Source of the DNA: Rhodopseudomonas boonkerdii | GTDB taxonomy: Bacteria > Pseudomonadota > Alphaproteobacteria > Rhizobiales > Xanthobacteraceae | Direction: 5' to 3' | Assembly (NCBI RefSeq): GCF_021184025.1 | Contig: NZ_CP036537.1 | Span: forward strand, 1,674,001 to 1,738,000 | Length of the DNA: 64,000 bases | Part shown: positions 1 to 7,808 of the stretch, one piece after another | Numbering within the stretch: position 1 is the stretch's first letter | Layout: each line of letters begins with the position of its first letter | Position numbers and translations under genes: made by a program | The notes under the pieces: generated by a model | Database searches by the model: none | Told to the model about the DNA's origin: nothing | Seen by the model: only the letters and a program-made list of their open reading frames with translations

Positions 1-265
1 GATCCCGCTGAATCAGGTCTTCCCAGCGAAGGAAGTCGTAATTGGTCCTTGTCTGCCAGCCGTCGCCGGCGGTCTCGATGGTCCAGGAGGCGGATTCGTG
101 AGCAAATTCGCCGCCCGCGTGTTCCTTCGGACGCCCGACCGTGGTCGTCAGGCCATACAGGCGGCCAAACTTGCGCAGTTCCGTGCGGAACATGCGGTAA
201 TATTGCGCGAGGCCCCGCGGGTCGTATCCCTGCACATAGATGACATGACGGTGCTCGACGCGCAC
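1..265 (-). CDS. hypothetical protein, N-terminal part (runs off window)
   Basis: An open frame on the minus strand runs from a GTG at 265 to the window edge without a stop, giving about 88 residues. The start is supported by a GGGGAA ribosome-binding site nine bases upstream. The protein begins VRVEHRH and continues VIYVQGYDPRGLAQYYRMF, then a basic stretch and an EFAHESASW segment. The short hydrophobic strand followed by QGYDPRG resembles the first strand and loop of alpha/beta-hydrolase-like proteins, but that is only a visual impression. No ATG exists near the start, so an automatic ATG-based call would miss it. Function not recognised. Confidence 0.6.
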   Translation of the reverse strand, partial: MRVEHRHVIYVQGYDPRGLAQYYRMFRTELRKFGRLYGLTTTVGRPKEHAGGEFAHESASWTIETAGDGWQTRTNYDFLRWEDLIQRD

Positions 266-397
266 GCTGGTTCCCCGAACTGACAGCGGACTATAGCAGG
301 GTGCGCCACAGGCCAAGCTCTAAAATCGACGCATAACGCCGTCTGAGGGTTGTGGGAGGTTGCACGAACTCATCCGGGCAGCTGGGCGGCGGCGCGT

Positions 398-649
398 CTA
401 TTCCACGTCCAGCGGCTCCATGCCGACCGGCTGGCCGTTCGCATTGGTGGTGATCTTGTCAACGCGTGCTTCGGCCTGGCGCAGTAACTCGTCGCAACGG
501 CGTTTCAAAGCTTCGCCACGTTCATAGATCGCGACCGATTCCTCGAGTGGCACCTTGCCTTCTTCCAGGCGGCGCACGATCGATTCGAGCTCTTCGATCG
601 CCGTCTCGAAAGTCAGTTTCTTGACGTCGGCGTGGATGTTCTCGGCCAT
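398..649 (-). CDS. xseB: exodeoxyribonuclease VII small subunit
   Basis: The 83-residue protein is a typical XseB. A short N-terminus is followed by the family core LTFETAIEELESIVRRLEEG, then KVPLEESVAIYERGEALKRRC and a charged tail. XseB binds in several copies to the large subunit XseA to form cytoplasmic exonuclease VII, which degrades single-stranded DNA to oligonucleotides and acts in repair. The length matches the family (about 80 residues). It lies 86 bases downstream of the HDAC-like gene on the same strand, so the two are probably co-transcribed. xseA is not in the window. Confidence 0.95.
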   Translation of the reverse strand: MAENIHADVKKLTFETAIEELESIVRRLEEGKVPLEESVAIYERGEALKRRCDELLRQAEARVDKITTNANGQPVGMEPLDVE

Positions 650-735
650 TCGCTCTTCCGTGTGCGTTCGGGACGCGCAATTCTATAGAGATGTTTGCGG
701 GCGCAATGTGGCGACCCGGTTGCATTGCACACGCG

Positions 736-1677
736 CTATGCCGATGTTGGCTTGCCCATCAGTGCAGTCACATGCGCTGCAACCGATTCCTGCAGACCCT
801 GTAGATCGTAGCCGCCCTCGAGCACCGAGACAATGCGGCCGCCGGCGGTCTGATCGGCAAGATCAAGTAGCTTGCGCGTCACCCAGCCGAAATCGGCCGC
901 ATCGAGTTCGAGCGAAGCGAGCGGATCGCGGCGATGCGCATCGAAGCCGGCCGAGATGATGATCAATTCGGGAGAAAATTTCTGAAGCTGCGGCAGGATC
1001 AGGTTATCGAAGGCCGCGCGGAATTTGGCGCTGCCGTCGCCGTCGCGCAGCGGAGCATTGACGACAGTGTCGTGCTCGCCGCGTTCCTGCGTGGCGCCAG
1101 TGCCGGGAAAGAGCGGCATCTGATGAGTGGAGCAGTACATCACGCTCTTGTCGGCCCAAAAGATCTCTTGTGTGCCGTTGCCGTGATGCACGTCGAAATC
1201 GACCACTGCGGCACGGCTGATGCCATACGTGCGCTGCGCATATCGCGCGGCGATGGCGGCCTGATCGAAAAAGCAGAAGCCCATCGCCTTGTTGCTCTCG
1301 GCGTGGTGACCGGGCGGACGCGTCGCAACGAAGGCGTTGCTGTGCTCGCCCTTCATGACAGCGTCGGTGGCCGTAATGGCCCCGCCGACCCCGCGCATCA
1401 CGGCCTCCCAGGTGCCCGGCGAAAGCGATGTGTCACCATCGATATAGACCAGGCCGCTGGCTGGCGCGATGTGCCTGAGTTCATCGATATAGTGATTGTC
1501 GTGGCAAAGGCTGACGTGATCGAGGCTGCCTTCAGGCGCGTCCGCCCGTACCAGCGCATCGAAGCTGGTATCGCCGAGCGCCTGTGCAACCGCGCGCATG
1601 CGGTCCGGCCGTTCGGGATGGCCGGGTGGCGTGAGGTGATTGAGCGAGGCCGGATGCGAGAGAAGGAGCGTCGTCAT
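736..1677 (-). CDS. histone-deacetylase-family amidohydrolase (class II HDAC-like)
   Basis: This is a 313-residue zinc amidohydrolase of the HDAC / acetylpolyamine amidohydrolase superfamily. Visible family motifs, in order, are GHPERPDR near residue 20, TRPPGHHAE (the active-site His pair), DFDVHHGNGTQ (zinc-binding Asp and His), SAGFDAH (second zinc Asp) and LEGGYDL near the C-terminus. Nothing in the catalytic set appears to be missing. Bacterial members remove acetyl groups from small molecules such as polyamines or from protein lysines; the substrate cannot be read from sequence. It has no signal peptide and should be cytoplasmic. It lies directly upstream of xseB on the same strand. Confidence 0.9.
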   Translation of the reverse strand: MTTLLLSHPASLNHLTPPGHPERPDRMRAVAQALGDTSFDALVRADAPEGSLDHVSLCHDNHYIDELRHIAPASGLVYIDGDTSLSPGTWEAVMRGVGGAITATDAVMKGEHSNAFVATRPPGHHAESNKAMGFCFFDQAAIAARYAQRTYGISRAAVVDFDVHHGNGTQEIFWADKSVMYCSTHQMPLFPGTGATQERGEHDTVVNAPLRDGDGSAKFRAAFDNLILPQLQKFSPELIIISAGFDAHRRDPLASLELDAADFGWVTRKLLDLADQTAGGRIVSVLEGGYDLQGLQESVAAHVTALMGKPTSA

Positions 1678-1746
1678 GCAATGGTCCCGGTGCGGGAGAT
1701 GTCGGTTGCGACAACCTAACGCGTCAGGACGAGTTCCGATAGCCTT

Positions 1747-2556
1747 CTAGTCCGGCAACTCATTTACCTTGCTCACCCACAGGCGTACGTCTGCGAGGAC
1801 CTGAGGCAACAGGGCACGCACCTGCTGCACCGTCATGCCCGCCTTGATCCGCGGATCGTACAGGATGTTGAGCAGATACTGGTCGTAGATGTCGAAGAAG
1901 CCCATCGAGACATTGTCGTTGAACATCGTCCAGGGGACGGAATTGGTGTCGTTGATGGGGCCTAGCGACTGCAACATCTCCTCATAGGCGCAGTCGTAGA
2001 ATGTGAAGTCGCCGTTGTCGGTGGTGAGGATCACGTCGGAACGTTCGATCTCGAATTGATCGTTCTTTCGAAAACCCGACAGGCACTGCGGATCGAGCGA
2101 GGTGCGAATCTCGTTGGCGCGATCCTCGCCGTAAAACGAAGCAAGGGTCGGGTACAGGTCACGGTCGCGCACCAGCTTGACGGTGACATTGGCTTCCGCG
2201 CTGCTCTCCACCATGGCGATATTGAGATGCTGCACGCGGCGGCCGATATCGGCGACGACCTTGCCGATCTGCTTCTTGCGCACAGCGGTACCGCCATCGG
2301 CGAAGACACGGACCGGAATCTCATATTTGCGAATCCGATCGACCCGTCCGGCGAGATGATATTCGGCGCCGAAGGCGGTCTTCAGAAAGCCGTCGATGAT
2401 CTGACTGTCGGTAAAACTCTTCTTCTGGTGCTTTTGATGGGCGGCGATGATCGCAGGCTCGCCGGCGCCGGCAGGCAAGGGGACGACAACGAAACTCAGG
2501 CTCGCCAGGGCGAGGAAAGCAGGCCGAAGGCCGCGCTGGAATGGAGAAGGGTGCAT
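1747..2556 (-). CDS. DUF2927-family secreted protein
   Basis: An exported protein of about 269 residues. After a basic start (MHPSPFQRGLR) comes a hydrophobic stretch ending LPAGAGEP, which looks like a signal peptide. The mature part contains the features I associate with DUF2927: a PVRVFADGG segment and the motif FYDCAYEEMLQSLGP followed by NDTNSVPWTMFNDN. Function is unknown; a periplasmic location is inferred. The start is uncertain: the frame stays open to a GTG at 2613, but the ATG at 2556 gives a better signal peptide. It lies downstream of the L,D-transpeptidase gene on the same strand, separated by a strong stem-loop. Confidence 0.8.
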   Translation of the reverse strand: MHPSPFQRGLRPAFLALASLSFVVVPLPAGAGEPAIIAAHQKHQKKSFTDSQIIDGFLKTAFGAEYHLAGRVDRIRKYEIPVRVFADGGTAVRKKQIGKVVADIGRRVQHLNIAMVESSAEANVTVKLVRDRDLYPTLASFYGEDRANEIRTSLDPQCLSGFRKNDQFEIERSDVILTTDNGDFTFYDCAYEEMLQSLGPINDTNSVPWTMFNDNVSMGFFDIYDQYLLNILYDPRIKAGMTVQQVRALLPQVLADVRLWVSKVNELPD

Positions 2557-2630
2557 TGCACCGAAACTCGCGCACAAGGCGCAGGGGCGCAAGCGTTCAA
2601 TGGCCGCACCCACGCATAATTGAAGGTCGA

Positions 2631-2668
2631 GCCCTGAAGGTCTCGCACCGAGGCGAGACCTTCAGGGC
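2631..2668 (-). terminator. 16-bp perfect stem-loop after the L,D-transpeptidase gene
   Basis: GCCCTGAAGGTCTCGC at 2631-2646 pairs perfectly with 2653-2668 around a six-base loop. It sits seven bases beyond the stop codon of the L,D-transpeptidase gene. On the minus strand it is not followed by a strong T-run, so it could act as a weak terminator or as an mRNA-stabilising hairpin. Confidence 0.6.
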
Positions 2669-2674
2669 GGCCGA

Positions 2675-3283
2675 TCAGTTCTTGACGATCACCGTCGCGC
2701 CGACCTGGACGCGATTGTAGAGATCGGTGACGTCCTCATTGGTCATGCGGAAGCAGCCCGACGATACGGCCTGTCCGATGGTCTCTGGCTCGTTGGAGCC
2801 ATGGATGCGGTACAACGTTGACCCGAGATAGATAGCGCGCGCGCCGAGCGGGTTGTCCGGGCCGCCTTCCATGAAGCGCGGAAGGTCGGGGCGGCGGCGA
2901 AGCATCTGTGCCGGCGGCGTCCAGCTCGGCCATTCCTTTTTGGCGGTGACGCGGTGTACGCCGCCCCAGCGGAAGCCGTCGCGGCCGACGCCGATGCCAT
3001 AACGCAAAGCGCTGCCCCCCGGCTGGACGAGATAGAGACGGCGCTCCGCGGTGTTCACCACGATGGTGCCGGGTGCGTAATTGCTCTGGAAACCGACGGT
3101 CTGGCGCGGAATCGGGCCTGAACTGTTACCGTTGCCGAAATTGGAGAAGAAATTGGATAGCGATGGGCCGTCATCGACCACAAAGTCGGGGGCGGCTTGT
3201 TGATTGCGGGTGCGGGCTTCCGCAGGCAACGCAACCGCAGTAATTGCGGTCAAAACGGACAGGGCAGCTAGAATACGCTTCAT
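2675..3283 (-). CDS. L,D-transpeptidase (YkuD family), periplasmic
   Basis: A 202-residue exported L,D-transpeptidase. The start at 3283 (MKRILAALSVLTAITAVALP) is chosen because GAGGAG lies three bases upstream and a clean signal peptide ending AEA follows. The YkuD domain occupies roughly residues 85-200: it starts TIVVNTAERRLYLV and ends with the catalytic block HGSNEPETIGQAVSSGCFRM, in which the His and the SxGC(F/I)R cysteine are intact. Such enzymes make 3-3 peptidoglycan cross-links or attach outer-membrane proteins to peptidoglycan in the periplasm. The gene appears to be single, with a hairpin after its stop. Confidence 0.93.
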   Translation of the reverse strand: MKRILAALSVLTAITAVALPAEARTRNQQAAPDFVVDDGPSLSNFFSNFGNGNSSGPIPRQTVGFQSNYAPGTIVVNTAERRLYLVQPGGSALRYGIGVGRDGFRWGGVHRVTAKKEWPSWTPPAQMLRRRPDLPRFMEGGPDNPLGARAIYLGSTLYRIHGSNEPETIGQAVSSGCFRMTNEDVTDLYNRVQVGATVIVKN

Positions 3284-3522
3284 AGTCTCCTCGCCAGATG
3301 GAAAATTGAGCCGCAGAGTGGCCATAATTCACGCTGCTCCGCAACCCACTGCTTGGTGAGAAGCGCTCGAAGTGCAGGGCGGCACTGGCGCAATCGTTCG
3401 GCGGCGTTGACCGCTTGCTGCGCATGTCTTGCGACGAAGCGTTGCGTGCGCCCCCTTTGACGGGCCCTCCGAACAATGGTTGATCAACTCCGCGATTTCG
3501 CAGGAAAACTTGGAGCTGGATA

Positions 3523-5067
3523 ATGAACGGTGCGGAGAGCCTGGTACGGACACTGGTGGCAGGCGGGGTGGATGTCTGTTTTGCCAATCCGGGAACGTCG
3601 GAGATGCACTTCGTCGCGGCGCTCGATCGTGTCGAAGGCATGCGCTGTGTGCTCGGCCTGTTCGAAGGCATCGTGACCGGTGCGGCCGACGGCTATTATC
3701 GCATGAAGGGCACTCCGGCCTCGACCCTGCTGCATCTCGGCCCTGGTCTCGCCAACGGTCTCGCCAACCTGCACAATGCCAAGAAAGCTAATTCGGGCAT
3801 CGTCAACATTGTCGGCCAGCATGCCGTCTATCACATCGAGCACAATGCGCCGTTGACTTCGGACATCGAAGGTCTGGCCCGTCCGATGTCGCAGTGGGTG
3901 CGTACCTCGCCGAGCGCCAAGACCGTGGCTGCCGACGGTGCTGCCGCGATCGCCGCTGCGAGCGGCGCCCAGGCTCAGATCGCCACTTTGATTCTGCCGG
4001 CCGACACCGCCTGGAACGAGGCCGACGGCATCGCCAAGGTACCGGCACCGGAGCAGCGCGCCAATTTCCACGCCCCGGCAGTGGATGTCGCCGCCAAGCT
4101 CGCCAAGGAGGGCGAGACCACGCTGCTGCTGCTGACCGGTTCGGCGCTGACCGAGCAGGGCCTTGCGCTCGCCGAGCAGATCGCCGGCAAGACCGGCTGC
4201 AAGGTGATCAGCCAGACCTACAACCCGCGCATGGCCCGTGGTCAGGGCCGCTTCTTCGTCGAGCGCGTGCCCTACGTGGTCGACTCGGCGCTGCCGGTGC
4301 TGAAGAACTTCAAGAACATCGTGCTGATCGAAGCCAACGACCCCGTGGCGTTCTTCGCCTATCCGAACAAGCCGAGCGTTCTGAGGCCGGAAGGCTGCAA
4401 CGTGCACCGCTTGACGGCGAATGGTGAGAATTCTGTGGCCGCACTCGAAGCGTTGGCCAGCGCCGTCGGCGCGAAGTCATCGGACGTCAAGCCGCAGAAG
4501 CATGCCGAACTGGTCAAGCCGACCGGAGCGCTGAACCACGCCACGGTGGCTGCGGCGATCGCCTGTGGCATTCCCGAGAACGGTATCGTCGTCGACGAAT
4601 CCATCACCACTGGCCGCGGCTTCTTCGCCCCGACCGCTGCTGCAAAGCCGCATGATTGGCTGCAGAACATGGGTGGCTCGATCGGTTTCTCGACGCCGGT
4701 CGCCACCGGCGCCGCTGTGGCCTGCCCGGACCGCAAGGTAATCTGCATGGTCGGCGACGGTTCGGCCATGTACACGCCGCAGTCGCTGTGGACCCAGGCG
4801 CGCGAAAACCTCGACGTTACCACCGTTGTATTTGCCAACCGCAACTACCAGATTCTGAAGGGCGAGTTCGACAATGTCGGTGCCGGTGCCATGGGCAGCC
4901 GCGCGCTCGATATGCTGACACTCGATCGCCCGCATCTCGACTGGGTGTCGCTGGCCAAGGGTATGGGCGTCCCGGGTGTGGCGGTGACCACTGCCGAGGA
5001 CTTCAACAAGGCGCTGGACAACGCCAACGCCTCGCAAGGTCCGAAGCTGATCGAAGTGATCATGTAA
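3523..5067 (+). CDS. thiamine-diphosphate-dependent enzyme, acetolactate-synthase large-subunit-like
   Basis: A 514-residue three-domain TPP enzyme. The N-terminal Pyr domain starts ESLVRTLVAGGVDVCFANPG and contains the GLFEGIVTGAADGYYR segment whose Glu would activate the cofactor. The central domain (about 190-330) is the usual nucleotide-like fold. The C-terminal PP domain has the Mg/TPP motif MVGDGSAMYT continuing to VVFANRNYQIL. It is shorter than true IlvB (about 570 residues) and lacks an adjacent small subunit, so it is more likely a benzoylformate/oxalyl-type decarboxylase or an orphan acetolactate-synthase-like enzyme than biosynthetic IlvB. Single gene with its own terminator; substrate unknown. 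Confidence 0.85.
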   Translation: MNGAESLVRTLVAGGVDVCFANPGTSEMHFVAALDRVEGMRCVLGLFEGIVTGAADGYYRMKGTPASTLLHLGPGLANGLANLHNAKKANSGIVNIVGQHAVYHIEHNAPLTSDIEGLARPMSQWVRTSPSAKTVAADGAAAIAAASGAQAQIATLILPADTAWNEADGIAKVPAPEQRANFHAPAVDVAAKLAKEGETTLLLLTGSALTEQGLALAEQIAGKTGCKVISQTYNPRMARGQGRFFVERVPYVVDSALPVLKNFKNIVLIEANDPVAFFAYPNKPSVLRPEGCNVHRLTANGENSVAALEALASAVGAKSSDVKPQKHAELVKPTGALNHATVAAAIACGIPENGIVVDESITTGRGFFAPTAAAKPHDWLQNMGGSIGFSTPVATGAAVACPDRKVICMVGDGSAMYTPQSLWTQARENLDVTTVVFANRNYQILKGEFDNVGAGAMGSRALDMLTLDRPHLDWVSLAKGMGVPGVAVTTAEDFNKALDNANASQGPKLIEVIM

Positions 5068-5097
5068 GCGCACGACATTGCTTTAAGCGAACGAAAG

Positions 5098-5128
5098 GCT
5101 CCGGAGCGATCCGGAGCTTTTCTCTTTT
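5098..5128 (+). terminator. rho-independent terminator of the TPP-enzyme gene
   Basis: GCTCCGGA at 5098-5105 pairs with TCCGGAGC at 5110-5117 around a GCGA tetraloop and is followed by TTTTCTCTTTT. It starts 30 bases after the stop codon at 5067. Confidence 0.9.
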
Positions 5129-5163
5129 AGGGATGTTTCAGGGAGAAGCGTCAGTCAGCTTTG

Positions 5164-5514
5164 CTAGTTGCCGCTACCTGCACCGCCAGCGCCACTTGCG
5201 CCTCCGCTGCCACCGCCGGACGTTCGGCCTTGATCGGCATTGCGGCCGCCCATGCCGGTCGTGCCTGCGGCCGAATTTGGACCACCCATGGAATTCGAGT
5301 TGTTACCTGCTTGCGAGCCTTTCGCACGCGGCATCGTCTTGGCGCCGCTTCGCTCAGGCACATCGACGGCAGTGCCGCGGCTGTTGGTGCCAGGCTGGGT
5401 GACGCCGGTTCCGGTGGAATTCATCTGCGGTGCATTCGGATTTGCGCCGCTCTGAGCGAAAGCAGGAGCCGCCATCAAAAGGGCTGCGGTTGTTACGAGA
5501 ATCGTTTTCTTCAT
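5164..5514 (-). CDS. small Gly/Ser/Asn-rich secreted protein, EcfG-promoter controlled
   Basis: A 116-residue protein with a clear signal peptide (MKKTILVTTAALLMAAPAFAQ). The mature chain is low-complexity, rich in Gly, Ser, Asn and Thr and ending GASGAGGAGSGN, with no Cys and no hydrophobic core, so it is probably disordered in the periplasm. No function recognised. A perfect GGAAC-N16-CGTT motif lies 39 bases upstream on the same strand, so the gene is likely part of the general stress response. It converges with the TPP-enzyme gene. Confidence 0.75.
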   Translation of the reverse strand: MKKTILVTTAALLMAAPAFAQSGANPNAPQMNSTGTGVTQPGTNSRGTAVDVPERSGAKTMPRAKGSQAGNNSNSMGGPNSAAGTTGMGGRNADQGRTSGGGSGGASGAGGAGSGN

Positions 5515-5552
5515 CGGGTTATCCTCTATGTAGGTTATCCCCCTGCACCGCC

Positions 5553-5577
5553 AACGTTGGGCTTGGCGACACGTTCC
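5553..5577 (-). promoter_or_regulatory. EcfG general-stress promoter
   Basis: On the minus strand GGAAC (5577-5573) is followed by exactly 16 bases and then CGTT (5556-5553). This matches the alphaproteobacterial EcfG/RpoE2 consensus at all nine positions. The -10 element ends 39 bases before the ATG of the small secreted protein at 5514. Confidence 0.8.
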
Positions 5578-5741
5578 GGATCAGAAACATGCATCGGTTC
5601 TTTGGCGCGGCATGAGCCTGTTGCGGAACTCGCACGGCGTCGGGGGCGATATCGTTTCCGCCATAATTAGAACTCGGGGCGCATGCGAAGTGAGAGACGG
5701 CCGGGAGCTGAATCCCGGTGGAAAAAGGAAATTCTGCCGAC

Positions 5742-5972
5742 GTGACGAGTGCTATCCAGGTGGTTGTCGCCGCCTATGTTCAGACCAATCAGCTTGATGC
5801 TCTGCTCGATCTCAAGGCGCATCGCGAACAGCTCGCCGCCTCGATCCGCGATCGCGACGATTTCGATTTCGGGGTTCTGCTCGGCCAGCTCGAAGGGGAT
5901 ATCGGTGCCATCGAAGCGGGTATCCGTCGTCTTCGCGCGGGGGCGGACTCGCGGGTGGATACGGATCTCTAG
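5742..5972 (+). CDS. small hypothetical protein
   Basis: A 76-residue frame from a GTG at 5742 (VTSAIQVVVAAYVQ), with AAGGAA about eleven bases upstream. A further GTG at 5718 is an alternative start. The sequence is helical and acidic (LDLKAHREQLAASIRDRDDF, then a Leu/Ile-rich helix and a DSRVDTDL tail), with no signal peptide or membrane segment. An open frame also exists on the opposite strand, but the plus-strand composition looks more like a real protein. Function unknown. Confidence 0.5.
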   Translation: MTSAIQVVVAAYVQTNQLDALLDLKAHREQLAASIRDRDDFDFGVLLGQLEGDIGAIEAGIRRLRAGADSRVDTDL

Positions 5973-6145
5973 GGTCGCGCTTGAGGTGGGCTTCCGATTT
6001 TGAGCAATTCCACTGGGGCATGGCTGCAATTGCCAGCATCATTGCTGATGGCGATGGTGCGGCGTGAAACTTGCTAGTTCCTCTCCACCGGTCAGGGGCG
6101 CGCAACCGCGACGTTCACTCTCGGCCGTGATCAAGGGGAACGGGA

Positions 6146-7732
6146 ATGAACAGACGTGAATTTGCGAAGCTGCTGGGGTTGAGTGCGGCCGCCTTGTCCG
6201 GCATTCCGCTTGGAGTGACCCGTGCCGTCGGCCAGACCAAGGGCGGCACGCTCAACACCATTATCCAGCCCGAACCGCCGATCCTTGTAACCGCACTGAA
6301 CCAGCAGCAGCCGACCCTCACTTTGGGCGGCAAGATTTATGAAAGCCTGCTGCGCTACGGTGCCGATCTCAAACCGATGCCGGGTCTTGCACAATCCTGG
6401 GACATGTCGCCGGACGGCCTCACCTATACTTTCAAACTCTTTCCCGGCATCACCTTCCACGACGGAAAGCCGCTGACATCGGAAGACGTAGTGTTTTCGG
6501 TGACAAAGGTGCTGACCGAAACCCATGCACGCGCTCGTGGCACCTTCCTGCGCATCGAAACAGCAGAAGCCCCGGATCCGCTCACGGTGGTGTTCAAGCT
6601 GAAGGCGCCTTTCGCGCCATTTCTCGGCTCTTTCGATTGCACAACCGCACCTATCGTGCCGAAGCACATTTATGAAGGTACTGATTTCCGCAAGAATCCA
6701 GCCAACGCGCAGGCCATCGGCTGCGGTCCGTTCAAACTGAAAGAGTGGGTGAAGGGATCGCACGTTCATCTCGTCAAGCATGAAGGCTACTACCGCAAGG
6801 GTGAGCCATATCTGGACGAAATCATCTATCGCGTGATTCCGGACGGCGCATCGCGCGCCGTTGCGCTCGAGCAGGGCAAGGTACAGCTGACGCAGTGGAC
6901 CGATGTCGAACTCTTCGATGTGGCGCGACTGTCGAAGCTGCCCAATGTGACGATGACGACGAAAGGCTACGAATTCTTCGCGCCGCATTTCTGGCTGGAG
7001 TTCAACCTCCGCGTCAAGCCGATGGACGACAAGCGTTTCCGTCAGGCTGTAATGTTTGCGATCGATCGCAAGGCGATGCTGCAACGGGTTTTCTTCGGGC
7101 TCGGGAAGGTTGCGACCGGCCCTGTGTCGTCGAAGACGCGTTTCTATGAAGGGGACGTCAAGTCCTATGACTACTCGCTTGACAGAGCGAAGACGCTGCT
7201 CGACGAAATGGGGCTCAAGCCCGGTGCGGACGGCAAGCGCGTCACGCTCAAATATCTGGTGCCGCCCTACGGTGAGTTGTGGCAGCGCAGCGCCGAGTAC
7301 TTCAAGCAGTCTCTCGGTCGTGTCGGCATCGACGTACAACTCGAGAATCTCGATATGGCTGGCTGGGCGGAGCGAGTCAGTAACTGGAATTACGAAATGA
7401 CCAGCAATCTGCTGTATCAGCTCGGTGATCCCGCATTGGGTGTAGCGCGCAGTTATGTATCGTCAAACATTCGAAAAGGTATCCTGTTTTCAAATGTCGC
7501 GGGCTATTCCAATCCTGAGGTAGACAGGCTATTCGAGGAAGCCGCCGTGGCGACCTCCGACGCCAAACGCCAGGAACTCTACACGGCCGTGCAAAAAATC
7601 ATCGTAGAAGAAGTCCCGATCGCATGGATGATCGAGCAAGACTTCCCGAACTTCATCGACAAGCGGTTGAAGAATGTCATCACCTCCGGCATCGGCGTGC
7701 ATGAAACATTCGGAGCCGTCACACTCGGTTGA
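6146..7732 (+). CDS. ABC transporter substrate-binding protein, family 5 (peptide/opine type), copy 1
   Basis: A 528-residue SBP_bac_5 protein. The N-terminus NRREFAKLLG followed by a hydrophobic stretch is a twin-arginine (Tat) signal, so the folded protein should be exported to the periplasm. The domain starts TKGGTLNTIIQPEPPIL and contains the family signature GKIYESLLRYGADLKPMPGL and the DGKPLTSEDVVFS segment. SD GGGGAACGGGA precedes the ATG. It heads a five-gene cluster (two binding proteins, two permeases, one fused ATPase) for uptake of oligopeptides or similar cationic or amide solutes. The adjacent gene is a close paralogue of identical length. Confidence 0.92.
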   Translation: MNRREFAKLLGLSAAALSGIPLGVTRAVGQTKGGTLNTIIQPEPPILVTALNQQQPTLTLGGKIYESLLRYGADLKPMPGLAQSWDMSPDGLTYTFKLFPGITFHDGKPLTSEDVVFSVTKVLTETHARARGTFLRIETAEAPDPLTVVFKLKAPFAPFLGSFDCTTAPIVPKHIYEGTDFRKNPANAQAIGCGPFKLKEWVKGSHVHLVKHEGYYRKGEPYLDEIIYRVIPDGASRAVALEQGKVQLTQWTDVELFDVARLSKLPNVTMTTKGYEFFAPHFWLEFNLRVKPMDDKRFRQAVMFAIDRKAMLQRVFFGLGKVATGPVSSKTRFYEGDVKSYDYSLDRAKTLLDEMGLKPGADGKRVTLKYLVPPYGELWQRSAEYFKQSLGRVGIDVQLENLDMAGWAERVSNWNYEMTSNLLYQLGDPALGVARSYVSSNIRKGILFSNVAGYSNPEVDRLFEEAAVATSDAKRQELYTAVQKIIVEEVPIAWMIEQDFPNFIDKRLKNVITSGIGVHETFGAVTLG

Positions 7733-7808
7733 AATCGAAAGTCAGGATAGGGCGGCGGTCGCCGGGCGTACCGCGCCTGGCGATCGCTGTTATAAAAAGG
7801 AAAAGACT

